This document shows, piece after piece, positions 55,070-64,000 of a stretch of DNA of 64,000 bases. The stretch spans positions 1-64,000 of the forward strand of contig JAKZZE010000028.1 in NCBI GenBank assembly GCA_024220505.1, in the 5' to 3' direction. Position 1 is the first letter of the stretch. Each line of letters opens with the position of its first letter. The stretch is from Rhizopus arrhizus. Its lineage: Eukaryota; Mucoromycota; Mucoromycetes; Mucorales; Rhizopodaceae. The notes beneath the pieces are model-generated. The model was not told where the DNA came from. It worked only from the letters and a program-made list of their open reading frames with translations, and made no database searches. A program made the position numbers and the translations under genes.

Positions 55070-56165
55070 ATGACGGGGTCAAAACTTCCAACCTATGATG
55101 AGCTACCTATTGATAGCAAGTACCCTCCCCACACAGCTTGGGGTTTATGGGGAGAAGATGATAACTATGGTACTCTTAATTTATTGACAGAAGAAACAGT
55201 TGCAAAGGTAAGTTTGTTTTCTTTCCAGGTTAAAGTACCTAATAGTTTTAGTATATTTAGGCAGCAAAATGTGTCCGCCGCGGTGCTGTGTTTCCTCTTA
55301 ATTGGAAATTAGAATCTCCGCAGCCAGCCCTTTTTGGAAGATCCAGCATTGATCACAGTTACAAGGCGCTTGTTGATGGTGATATAGCATTTGACGATAT
55401 CTACAATAACTTCAATACACAATCATCAACACAATGGGATGGCCTTCGTCATGTAGGTCACATTGGCTCTGGTTTCTTTTATAATGGTGTTAAACCGAGC
55501 GAGGTTGCTAGAGGAAACCCTGAATCAAATGGTCGCTTGGCTATTCATCATATGGCCCGACGCGGTATCGCTGGGCGTGCTGTCTTGCTAGACTATGCTA
55601 GATGGGCAGAAAAGAATAGACCCGATTTCAATCCTTTTGAAAGAGATGAAATTACCGTTGAAGAATTAGATCAAGTTGCTGCTGCTCAAGGTGTCACTTT
55701 TGAACAAGGAGATATTTTGTTACTCCGTACTGGCTGGATGGCTGCTTATGAAAAGTACGGTGACAGAATTCATGACTTTATTAAAGATCTTGAACAGCCC
55801 AGTTGTGCAGGTGTCAAGGCTTGTCAAGATACTTATCGATGGTTTTGGAACCATCATTTTGCGGCTGTTGCTTCTGATTGCTTCCCCTTTGAAGCCTTCC
55901 CACCTAAGGATTGGTCTGACTCTTGCCGTAAGTGAAGCATTAATTGTTTTTCTTTTTGTACATACTCAGTACCTCCCTCTTTTAAAAATATATAGATGCA
56001 ATGTTCCTGGGTGGTTGGGGTATGCCTATTGGTGAAATGTTTAGCTTAGAAGAGCTTGCAAAAGACTCTGCAGAAGATGGTATTTACACTTATTTCTTTA
56101 CAAGCGCTCCTTTGAATAAGGAAAATGGAGTTGCTTCCCCTCCTAATGCTATATGTGTTAAATAA
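55070..56165 (+). CDS. Cyclase-family (kynurenine formamidase-like) hydrolase
   Basis: Exons 55070-55207, 55261-55927 and 55996-56165 (introns 53 and 68 bp) encode 324 residues starting MTGSKLPTYDELP. The protein belongs to the putative cyclase family (Pfam Cyclase), metal-dependent hydrolases that include bacterial kynurenine formamidases. Visible features are the N-terminal WGLWGEDDNYGTLNLL, the QWDGLRHVGHIGSGFFYNG segment in the place of the metal-binding His motif, ILLLRTGW, and NHHFAAVASDCFPFEAFP. Length and motifs agree with fungal members, whose substrate is usually unknown, so I give no gene symbol. The reading frame extends upstream of 55,070, but this Met fits family starts. No signal peptide is apparent, so it is probably cytosolic. 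Confidence 0.9.
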
Positions 56166-56263
56166 GAATTTATTGTATCCTAATAATATAATACGTTTTT
56201 CTATTTTCTATATTTTTCTGTTTTTATTTTGACTTCTTTTATACATGAAAACGAGATGCTATT

Positions 56264-57269
56264 TTATTGTTTAATAGCTGTAGGGAAAGGGGGAGGAATT
56301 GCTTCTTTGGGAAAGAGCTTTTCTCCATGTAATTTGACAGCATCCTTAATCTTGATAAATTGATCGTCAAATCCAGGAACAGCACCTTTTACAAAAAGCA
56401 AATTCAATGCAGGATCGACTTTTACTACTTTCAAATTTTGAACTGTGACGTTTTGACCACCAAGACGACCAGCCATCTTCTTTCCTTTGAAAACCTTACT
56501 AGGCCACTATTGTAAAGTATAATAAATAAAAGCAATTCTTTTTTTTTATTCTTTTTATTTTTCTGTCTTTACCTTACGTTGACCAGTTGAACCAGCTGAA
56601 CGATGAGTTAAAGATACACCATGAGAGGCAGGAAGACCTTTGAAATTCCATCTCTTCATAACACCAGCGAAACCTTTACCAATTCTAATAGAAGTTAAAT
56701 TTATTTGATTTTGAAGAATCAATACAAACTTACGAAGGGGCGGTAACATCAACAAACTGGCCTTCCACAAAGTGTGATGCTGTTAATTCCGTGCCGATAG
56801 GCAAAACAGCATCTTTTGTAACTCTGAATTCAAATAATTTTTGTCGAAGTTCTACACCCAACTTTTTAAAGTGTTCAATCAAAGGTTTAGGGGCATTTTT
56901 TTCTTTTTTGGGCGTGCATCCAACTTGCAATGCTGTATAACCGTGCTTTTCTTCGGTACGAACGTCTGTAACAATGTTATTCTCCAACTATTTGTAAAAA
57001 GTTTAAATAGAATTTCACTAAAAAGTTGGGTAAAAATATACCTGCAGCACAGTAACAGGCATACGAACACCAGATTCACTCCAAACTGATGTCATGCCTT
57101 TCTTCTTGGCAATAACGCCTGTTCGAACAGAATTGGGTGTCCATTCAACCGGGGCTGCTTGGAAAAAAGCCGATGTTGTATGAAAGCTTGAAGCAGAAAT
57201 TGCACGAATTGCAGTTAATCCATTCGAATTGTTGGTAAGTGTGGCTTTTGTAAATAATCGTAAAGCCAT
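56264..57269 (-). CDS. MRPL9: Mitochondrial large-subunit ribosomal protein uL3m
   Basis: The gene is complement(join(56264..56506, 56573..56684, 56734..56987, 57042..57269)), with introns of 54, 49 and 66 bp and 278 residues. The N-terminal about 45 residues are rich in Arg, Ser and Thr without acidic residues ([14 protein letters not shown]...), as in a mitochondrial targeting peptide. The L3 fold follows: [59 protein letters not shown] and [13 protein letters not shown]. The last two blocks form the conserved uL3 loop near the peptidyl transferase centre. In yeast the homologue is MRPL9 (uL3m). It is convergent with the cyclase gene, only about 100 bp between the stop codons. Confidence 0.93.
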
Positions 57270-58337
57270 TTGTTAATTTTGCTTTCCAGAAAGAGAGAGA
57301 ATAAAAAAAAAGGTTTATCTCATAACCCTGGAATGGTAATGTCAATCCCCTTAAGTTTCTTTCTCAGCAGATACTTAGCAGTCACTTTAATGGTGGCTTG
57401 TTTATCGCTTCCATTTGTATGAATTTGCACACACAATACAGGTGAATGTTGTATTTGAAATGTATATAAATATGATTCATTTACATTGAAGTTGATTGCA
57501 AGATTATAAAAAAATATTTTATGTATGCGCTTTCTGTTGCTGAATGCATTAGGTTTTCATCTTTAATGGTTCATATGAATGTCAGCTCATCATTGTGCAC
57601 ATTGTGAAATTGCATGAAATTTTGAAGGATGTACATTTCCCCATGAAGAACGAAGGAAAGAATACAATAGAAAGTAAATAATAAAGTATTATTTGCTTTT
57701 ATATTCAGTTTGCTAGACCTCAGTACATTGACATTGGGGTGTTTGGGGAACAAAAGTGGGACGACGAGTATTTTCAACAGAATCCCAAAAGATATGACTG
57801 GTTTTGAATCAGTGAGTACAAAGTAGATACCACAAGCTTTTGAATGTATTAAGTAGTTTACGAACAATAATTAATTTTTGATATGATAACGTCGATACTA
57901 ATAAAAAAAATAAAAAAATAAAATAAAGAAATAACAAGGTCTTCGTTCAGGCAGATAGGACTATCTCAATTGACGAGACCACCCATATAGCTTAAAGCAT
58001 TACTTTTCTCAAATTTTCAACTCTGGGATAGAGATTAAGATTTTTTCTTTTACTTGTGACAATGAACAAAGGTATTCTTTATTTTGGTGCTTCGTTATCA
58101 TTGGAGAATAAATTTACCTTCTTAAAGCAATCATTTGAGTATCAAACTTCGACAATTAAGCTGATTTGAATAAACTCAGCCTGAAAACAGACTGTTATTT
58201 TTCACTGAAAAGAGCTTGGTCTTTCTTTTTGTCCTCCTTTTTATCTTTCCTATTTTATCTTTTGTTTTCTCTCGCAGTAAGGATAGTTTCATATAAGAAA
58301 TAGGTCTTCATATTAAACTTTCATTGCAAATGTCAGA
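57270..58337. other. Intergenic region between uL3m and the Zn2Cys6 gene
   Basis: It should contain the promoters of both divergent genes. Apart from a possible exon at 57,709-57,807, I see no gene. The 5' leader of the Zn2Cys6 gene holds a short out-of-frame ATG at 58,330, eight bases before the chosen start; its frame overlaps the coding region and could reduce translation. Confidence 0.4.
57709..57807 (+). CDS. Possible terminal exon of an unknown small gene or relic
   Basis: After a plausible 3' splice site (TTTTATATTCAG) a 32-codon frame reads FARPQYIDIGVFGEQKWDDE and continues YFQQNPKRYDWF to a TGA. WDDEYF...YDWF resembles the start of some small methyltransferase folds, but no continuation is present. 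A possible upstream exon (about 57,553-57,628, VFIFNGSYECQLIIVHIVKL) could splice to it through a GTACAT donor. Evidence is weak. Confidence 0.25.
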   Translation, partial: FARPQYIDIGVFGEQKWDDEYFQQNPKRYDWF

Positions 58338-61068
58338 ATGGAATTCTCGTCAGCATTTACCCAAGATTTACTGGAACAAAGGCCTTCACGAGTACCTAAC
58401 AAAGGAAGCAAGAGAAATAAAGTGAGCAAAGCTTGTAACGAGTGTAGGAAGAAAAAGGTAAAAAGAAAATCTTTTTTATTACTCTTTACTCTTTCCCCCT
58501 ATCTCCACACTGCATTTATTACTGTATTTCAGCCATAAGAAACGGCTGATTTTCATTTGGGAAAACAGGAACATTTGTTCCTTGTTTTTTATTAAATCTT
58601 ACTTGTCAAGTTTCATTGAGTATGCATGAATTAAACTTGCATTCTAGGTACGCTGTGATGGAGCTCAACCATGTGAAAGATGCCAAAAATCGGCAATAGA
58701 GTGTAACTTCTCAAGTATTACACCTAAAAAGGGACCACCAAAAGAATATTTGGAGCCATTTGAGCAGCGTCTGAAAACAGTGGACATAGCTTTACAAACA
58801 ATGTATAAAAATGATGAACAACAACAACAACCTGTAAATCTTGATTCAACGATAACAACAGCCATAGGTGGTCTCAGTATTACTTCTATTGGGTATGCAT
58901 CCTATGTACCCGAGTTGCCTTTTCGTTTAGATCGTATCGAGCCACGTCAATCTAGGGACAACAACTTGAATGCAGAGCCTCCTCAACCACACCTTAATAT
59001 CAAGCCTGAAGTATCTATGAGATTTGACCTGATCCAATGCTATCTCGATCATGTTCACCCCTCTATTCCATTTATAGACAGATCTTCGATGGAAGCACCC
59101 CAGCCACCATCTTTGCTTCTTAATGCTATCTATGCAGTTGCTTCAAGATTTCATCCCCAAGAACAACAACAGACAGGTGACCCCCCTGGATGGTCTTACT
59201 ATAAAATGGCGCTAAGCATCATTGATATATATTTGGACACGCCAAGGCTTTCTACTGTGCAAGCTTTGTTGTTGCTTGTAAAATATCATGAGCACATTCA
59301 ACGATCTGGATTTTTCTGGAGAACGAAATCTTTACTTCAGATTGCTGTTCAAATGGCAAGCGACCTTGGTCTTTCAAGACAGTCGTTGAATAGTTATGGA
59401 TATGAGCCAGAATATCGTAATAGAGTATTCTGGGCAGTGTATATATATGAGACACTGATGAGGTAAGCTATAAAAAAGCTTTCAAAAGGGCTTAGCATGA
59501 TTGAAAACGATTTTTGTGTATGTAGCACTGAACATGGCTTTCAGCCCTATTTCCTTCCTAATGAATGTACAGCTCAATATCCTCAATACCTTGAAGATGA
59601 ACAAGGTGATGACTACAATAACGTTACCAATTTTCATTGGCTGTCCAAGGTAGTACATGTTCAGGGCTTTGTGCTCCAATTTATGCGATCAAAGCATGTC
59701 ACAGACACTAGCCAATCTTTCGATGAGCGGACAGAGTTTGTTAATTTAGAAAAAAGGCTACAAGATTTAGGGCAAGGAATACCACAGATTAGGTCTTCAA
59801 ACGTTGACATACATGTCTATTTTATTCATTTGATGTATCATGTTGTCAACGTTCTCTTATATCGACCTTATGCGTTTTCAAGTTATACCAATGATTCACA
59901 GTACAACTTTTATTGTCAATCTGCTGCATCCTCCATAACAGACATTGTAGAATATGTATTATCAGAGAGGGGAGCAGATTCGTTCTATGATACTACACGT
60001 GGGCATCAACAAATCATTTACTGCTTAACAACAGCTATCACAGTACAACGATCAGCAAAGAATATGGTTACTTACCTTCAACCATTTGATTTATCTCAAT
60101 ATGAAAAGACAGCTTCTATATTAAGCGTACTTGTTCAAAAATCACCAGTGACAGAAATAGAAGACGTATCTGTAGTGGACAGTCAGTCTTGGTCTGATAC
60201 GAGAAAAAGGCAAGAGCTAGCTTCGTCTTCTAATACATCATCAGCGAGGTCATCTCCCTTAGACACATCACTTACTTATCCCCAAAGCCCTACTTCACCT
60301 AAAATAGTAAAAAGAATATCAAGGTCATCTTTGCAAATTCCTTCAACGCCCGATAGTATTTCGTATGCATCACCATCTACTGGCTCGATTACACCAGAAT
60401 CTATAGTTTATCAAAGAGGCCGGTCTGCTTCTAATAGGCTAGTCTATGCCCAGAACAGATTATCGGCTCCTTCCCTGAGCACCCTTTATCAGCAGCACCC
60501 AAATTATTATCCGCCACAACTGCAACAGCTGGCTTATCCACAGCAGCAGATGACAAGTCTCTCGCAACCTTCTTCACCCACTACGCAGTACCTTTCCAAC
60601 ATCAACGGTATCCCTTCAGCAGAGCAATTCCACAACACACCATCTTCACCCAATCGTCGTCCAATCTCACAAAAATTGAGCAAAAGAAGAAGCACATCCT
60701 TTGTAGGCGATTTCACAATTCCTGCTCAACGACCGACTCGTACAGCTACCGGCCGGCCCTATCCAAATGCTCGCAGACATACTGTAACCAATTCAGTACC
60801 ACCTAACCTTATGAACATCATGATGGATCCTGCATCTACCGCAGTTGGTGACCTTTATTCAAACACCAGTACGGTGGCTCGAATGAATCGTTACTCAGCA
60901 CCGCCCAATACCCTACTTCCATATAATATACCCTTGGCAACTCAACCAGTGATGATGGATTCTTCCTTCCCGATGGATCCCGTTATACCTGATACACCCA
61001 ATGAGTCCATGATGAGAATATTAATGAATACGGATAGTAACTACAATGCCTTTTCTTCTCAACAATAG
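58338..61068 (+). CDS. Zn2Cys6 transcription factor with fungal MHR domain
   Basis: Exons 58338-58457, 58648-59462 and 59526-61068 (introns 190 and 63 bp) give 825 residues. The zinc cluster has six Cys at residues 33, 36, 43, 49, 52 and 59 (C-x2-C-x6-C-x5-C-x2-C-x6-C), in the class that binds CGG-type sites as dimers. The first intron falls between Lys40 and Val41, inside the cluster. A short Gln run (DEQQQQQP) follows. The fungal-specific TF middle homology region starts near residue 164 (FDLIQCYLDHVHPSIPFID, LLLNAIYAVASRF, GLSRQSLNSYGYEPEYRNRVFW). The last about 300 residues are rich in Ser, Pro, Gln and Tyr and look disordered. It is a nuclear DNA-binding regulator; targets cannot be inferred. 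Confidence 0.93.
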
Positions 61069-62190
61069 ACGTTTTCTATTTGTGATTGTTTAAAGTAAAA
61101 AGATGAAGTGGCTCAACATTGTTCATCTCTTCCCTTTTTAAAAATAAATAAAAAAAAAAAAGAAAAGAATCTAAGGTACAGAACTTCTTTTTTTTTTTCC
61201 CTCTTATTTCTTTTTAGTGAGCTTGGTTGTCTGCAAAATGAATGTCAAAACTTCATTTTAATTGTAATCTCAGTTTTACATGATTTCTTCATATAACATA
61301 ACTTTTAAAGAATAGAACAAGATACTTGATTGGTATTAAAATGATAGGATACCATAAGAGTAGAAAAAGAAAAATATTATTATTATTATTATTATACAAA
61401 GTAAAAAGAATAAGCGTATAAAAAAACTAAAAATATGTTTTATTCAATCATAATTTTAGCGCGTTTGCACTAATAATTTACTATATTTTTTATACAATAA
61501 TATGTGCACTCTATTCATCACAGACTATCTCTTTTATATAAATATATCCCTTAGAATTTGGTCAAATAGAGTAAAGTAGATACATTTAAGATGATCAAAA
61601 AGATCACTTTCTTATACCATATTAGGAATAGAAATGCCGCTTGAAAAATAGAGGGAAAAAAAAAAAGCATTTGTACAAAATACAGACGTAAAAAGAGCAA
61701 AATTGTAAGAGTCAAGAGCTATAAGGTATTAGGTACTTGTAGTCGCTATATTTTATTTAATATAGTATACGTAAATCTAATTTTTATATGAAAAACCTTA
61801 CAAAACAATGAACAAATTTTTTCATTACCCGAATACCGATTAAACGTTAAACCAATAAATAACCTTTCTTTTATCAAGGATAAGATAAGGAAAAAAAAAA
61901 AACAAGCTTAAACTTTTTATATTATTATCGCTATGGATATCTCAAACAACTAATAGAAAGAAGATCTTGATATGACTACCAATTGGCTTTGTTTAATATC
62001 CATTCAAGTTTCAACTCAAAGTCTTACAAGGTGTAAAATAGCTCATTTTTAAGCTTTACCTAAATCCTGTGACGGGTTTATTTATGACTCAAGACTTGTC
62101 TTGTCTTTTTTTTTTTTTTTTTTTTTCTTCTTCTTCTTTGCCTATTTGGCCTTTCTCTTCTTTATTTTATTTCTTTTTCTTATTTAAAAA
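61069..62190. other. Intergenic AT-rich region, no gene seen
   Basis: It holds an (ATT)n run at about 61,375-61,396, many A/T homopolymers and a long pyrimidine tract (62,100-62,180) directly upstream of the carrier gene, which may be part of that gene's promoter or leader. No coding frame with recognisable content. Confidence 0.5.
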
Positions 62191-63387
62191 ATGGAAGAAA
62201 AACAAATCATATCAACCAATGTATTGTTATTAAATGAAAACAATATACTCCTTCCAAAAATCGAACAAAAATCTACTTTTCGAAAGCAATTGGATGACCT
62301 TATCTTTGGCTCGGTATGACATTGAAAGAAATAAATGTATGGGAGACTAATAGTATAGCAAAGGTGGCAGGTATGGTTGGTAAAGTGGTTGAATACCCAT
62401 TCGATACAATCAAAGTTAGACTACAAACCCAACCTTTGGATCAACCTTACTTTTCTGGTCCATGGGACTGCTTTAAAAGTATAATGAAGCAAGAGGGTTT
62501 TAGAGGATTATTTACAGTAAGATTAATAGATAAAACACAATGATTGATGTGAATAACGATATATATAAAAAAGGGAATGTCCTCACCACTTGTTGGCTCC
62601 ATGATTGAAAATGCTGCATTATTTGTGGGTTATCGACAGATACAAAGATTAATTAGAGAATACTCGACAAGCATAGAAGAACTTGATAAACAAAAGAATA
62701 TACCAGAAGAAGATTTGCCACCTTTACAAATGAATCAATTAGTTTTAGCAGGTGCTGCATCTGGAGCGATTGCTTCGTTTGTATTGACACCTGTAGAGTT
62801 AATCAAATGTAAATTACAAGTTCAGATTGGAACAACAGCGCAATCTTTAAACCATCAATTCACTGGACCATTTCATGTTATGCGACACGTTATGCAAACA
62901 CACGGTCTTACTGGTTTCTATAGAGGATTTTTGGCTACTTTATTAAGAGAAGCAGGAGGTGGAGCATTCTGGTTTGGTACTTACGAATTTGCTTGTGCAC
63001 AATTTGTCAAGAAACATCAAGCTGAAACAGACAAACCTTTTCTCAAAAAGGATTTGTCTCCTATAGAATTAATGATCAGTGGTGGTTTAGGTGGTATGGC
63101 ATACAATGCCTCACTCTTTCCAGTCGATGTTATCAAATCACAAATGCAAACTGATGAGCAATTATTGTCTTCTTCAGGACAACGTACATTTAGTCAGACA
63201 GCCAAAGAGATTTATTCAGCAGGCGGATACAAAGCATTCTACAGAGGCTGTGGTATTACAGTTGCACGTAGCGCACCAACCTCAGCTATCATTTTCTTGA
63301 CTTATGTAAGTTTAATCATCTTTTAAGTCTTATCTACATACTAATCCATGCCTTTAGGAACTTTTGAATCGACAATTTGGAAGTTAG
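62191..63387 (+). CDS. ORT1: Mitochondrial carrier, ornithine-carrier type
   Basis: Exons 62191-62313, 62364-62516, 62574-63305 and 63358-63387 (introns 50, 57 and 52 bp, two with clear CTAAT branch points) give 345 residues. Three carrier repeats show the P-x-D/E-x-x-K signature: PFDTIKVRLQTQ (near residue 53), PVELIKCKLQVQ (165) and PVDVIKSQMQT (275). GKVVEYPFDTIKVRLQTQ, SPLVGSMIENAALFVGY, YRGFLATLLREAGGGAFWFGTYE and NASLFPVDVIKSQMQT match the fungal ornithine/arginine carrier group (yeast Ort1/Arg11, N. crassa amc-1). That carrier exchanges ornithine made in mitochondria for cytosolic substrates in arginine synthesis. The N-terminal extension of about 40 residues is longer than in yeast. 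The exact substrate is inferred from similarity. Confidence 0.9.
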
Positions 63388-63699
63388 ACTATTTCAATTT
63401 CCGCTTTATCTGATCGTCATTCACCCTTCCTATTTTGCCATCTTCTTTTCCCCTTTATCACCCAATTTATATATAAAAAAGGCGGAGTCGTTTTTTATAA
63501 TTTCAAATACAATATATACCATACTATGCCAACATGAGTAATATTATCAAGTTAAAGCAATTACTTTACAGTTGAACATGTGTTCATACACAAAAAAAAA
63601 TTCAATGTATAAAATCTGCGACGTTACCAATTTTTTTTTAGTTTTCTTTGTGACGTCTTCCCTTTTTTCCACCTTATCATAAATATTGTATTTTTCAGC
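63388..63699. other. 3' flank of the carrier gene, no gene seen
   Basis: AT-rich DNA with no supported feature before the repeat array that follows. Confidence 0.4.
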
Positions 63700-63845
63700 A
63701 ATTAAGAGACAGTCTCAGAGAAAATAAGAGAAAATTATTGGATAAAATAAGAGAAAATTTTAGATCAATTAAGAGAAAACTGACCAATAAATAAGAGAAA
63801 AACTCAGGAAAAATTAAGAGAAAAAAAAAGGGCAATTAGTAGAAA
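63700..63845. repeat. Iterated AAGAGAAAA motif
   Basis: About seven copies of (A/C)AAT(T)AAGAGAAAA, or A(A)ATAAGAGAAAA, spaced about 20 bp apart and all on the same strand. Such regular short direct repeats next to a possible transposase end look like subterminal binding sites of a DNA transposon, but no terminal repeat or target duplication could be identified. Confidence 0.6.
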
Positions 63846-63867
63846 GCTTATTTATGCTTTAATCTCA

Positions 63868-64000
63868 TTATAAGTTTTTCTCCAGTGCTAAGCACTTTTC
63901 AAAGAATCCGAGGGAATGGTGGATCCAGCCTTGGCAGTCTTTCTTGGTTACCTTGGAGCAGGCATCCATGATTCTGGGTGTGAGTGTCTCACCAGTTTCA
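63868..64000 (-). CDS. C-terminal part of an unrecognised gene, possibly a transposase
   Basis: The minus-strand frame enters from the right window edge and ends at a TAA at 63,868. It reads ETGETLTPRIMDACSKVTKK, then DCQGWIHHSLGFFEKC and a Leu/Lys end (about 44 codons). Codon use is richer in G/C than its surroundings. A DCxGWIxHS...FFxKC ending is reminiscent of C-termini of some DDE transposases, and the adjoining repeat array supports this, but I cannot name the family. Confidence 0.45.
   Translation of the reverse strand, partial: ETGETLTPRIMDACSKVTKKDCQGWIHHSLGFFEKCLALEKNL

Noticed and set aside
57571..57867. Minus-strand 98-codon frame
   Set aside because: Antisense to a better-supported possible plus-strand exon, and no motif is recognisable.
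60534..60716. Minus-strand frame inside the Zn2Cys6 gene
   Set aside because: Antisense shadow of the Ser/Pro/Gln-rich C-terminal region.

Overview
The window reads as nuclear DNA of an AT-rich, early-diverging filamentous fungus, most likely Mucoromycota (Mucorales). This is an inference from short GT-AG introns (49-68 bp, with one of 190 bp), CTAAT-type branch points, a nuclear tRNA-Leu(AAG), typical fungal proteins (Zn2Cys6 regulator, ORT1-type carrier, uL3m) and a very heavy load of Tc1-like transposons. No species name can be supported from the sequence alone.

Bases 1 to about 48,460 are almost entirely mobile DNA, nested several layers deep. I resolve twelve copies of eight Tc1-like families (called Tc1-a to Tc1-h here). 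I also see several Ty3/gypsy elements: element N (minus, 1-5703), chromovirus L (plus, 5704-6683), chromovirus M (minus, 9381-11252) and element J (plus, about 19,300-32,964). Two broken DIRS-type tyrosine-recombinase retrotransposons are present (7655-8538 and 44,813-48,460), together with many solo or partial LTRs. Three long A/T-rich non-coding elements have CACT...AGTG ends: two adjacent copies at 13,058-18,562 and one at 35,931-39,851. Target-site duplications let most insertions be ordered. The clearest case is Tc1-e, spread over 35,317-44,576 by a CACTA-like element, Tc1-f (itself split by Tc1-g) and a solo LTR; removing them leaves about 1.67 kb, the normal size of such an element. Three Tc1-like transposase genes look intact (11,480-12,502; 29,518-30,549; 41,065-42,084). 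The only host gene in this part is the tRNA-Leu at 18,619-18,701.

From about 50.6 kb the window becomes an ordinary gene-dense region: a LIV-1/ZIP zinc transporter (minus), a DEK_C plus double-SWIB protein (plus), a cyclase-family hydrolase (plus), mitochondrial ribosomal protein uL3m (minus), a Zn2Cys6/fungal-MHR transcription factor (plus) and a mitochondrial carrier of the ornithine-carrier type (plus). At the right edge, an iterated AAGAGAAAA motif lies beside the C-terminus of an unrecognised minus-strand gene that may belong to another DNA transposon.

No shared pathway links the host genes. The most interesting signals are in the mobile DNA: about 210-bp palindromic terminal repeats shared by five Tc1-like families, a tRNA D-arm-like block inside one of those repeats, a classic -1 frameshift heptamer in element J, repeated primer-binding-site units upstream of J, and the large CACT-ended non-coding elements.
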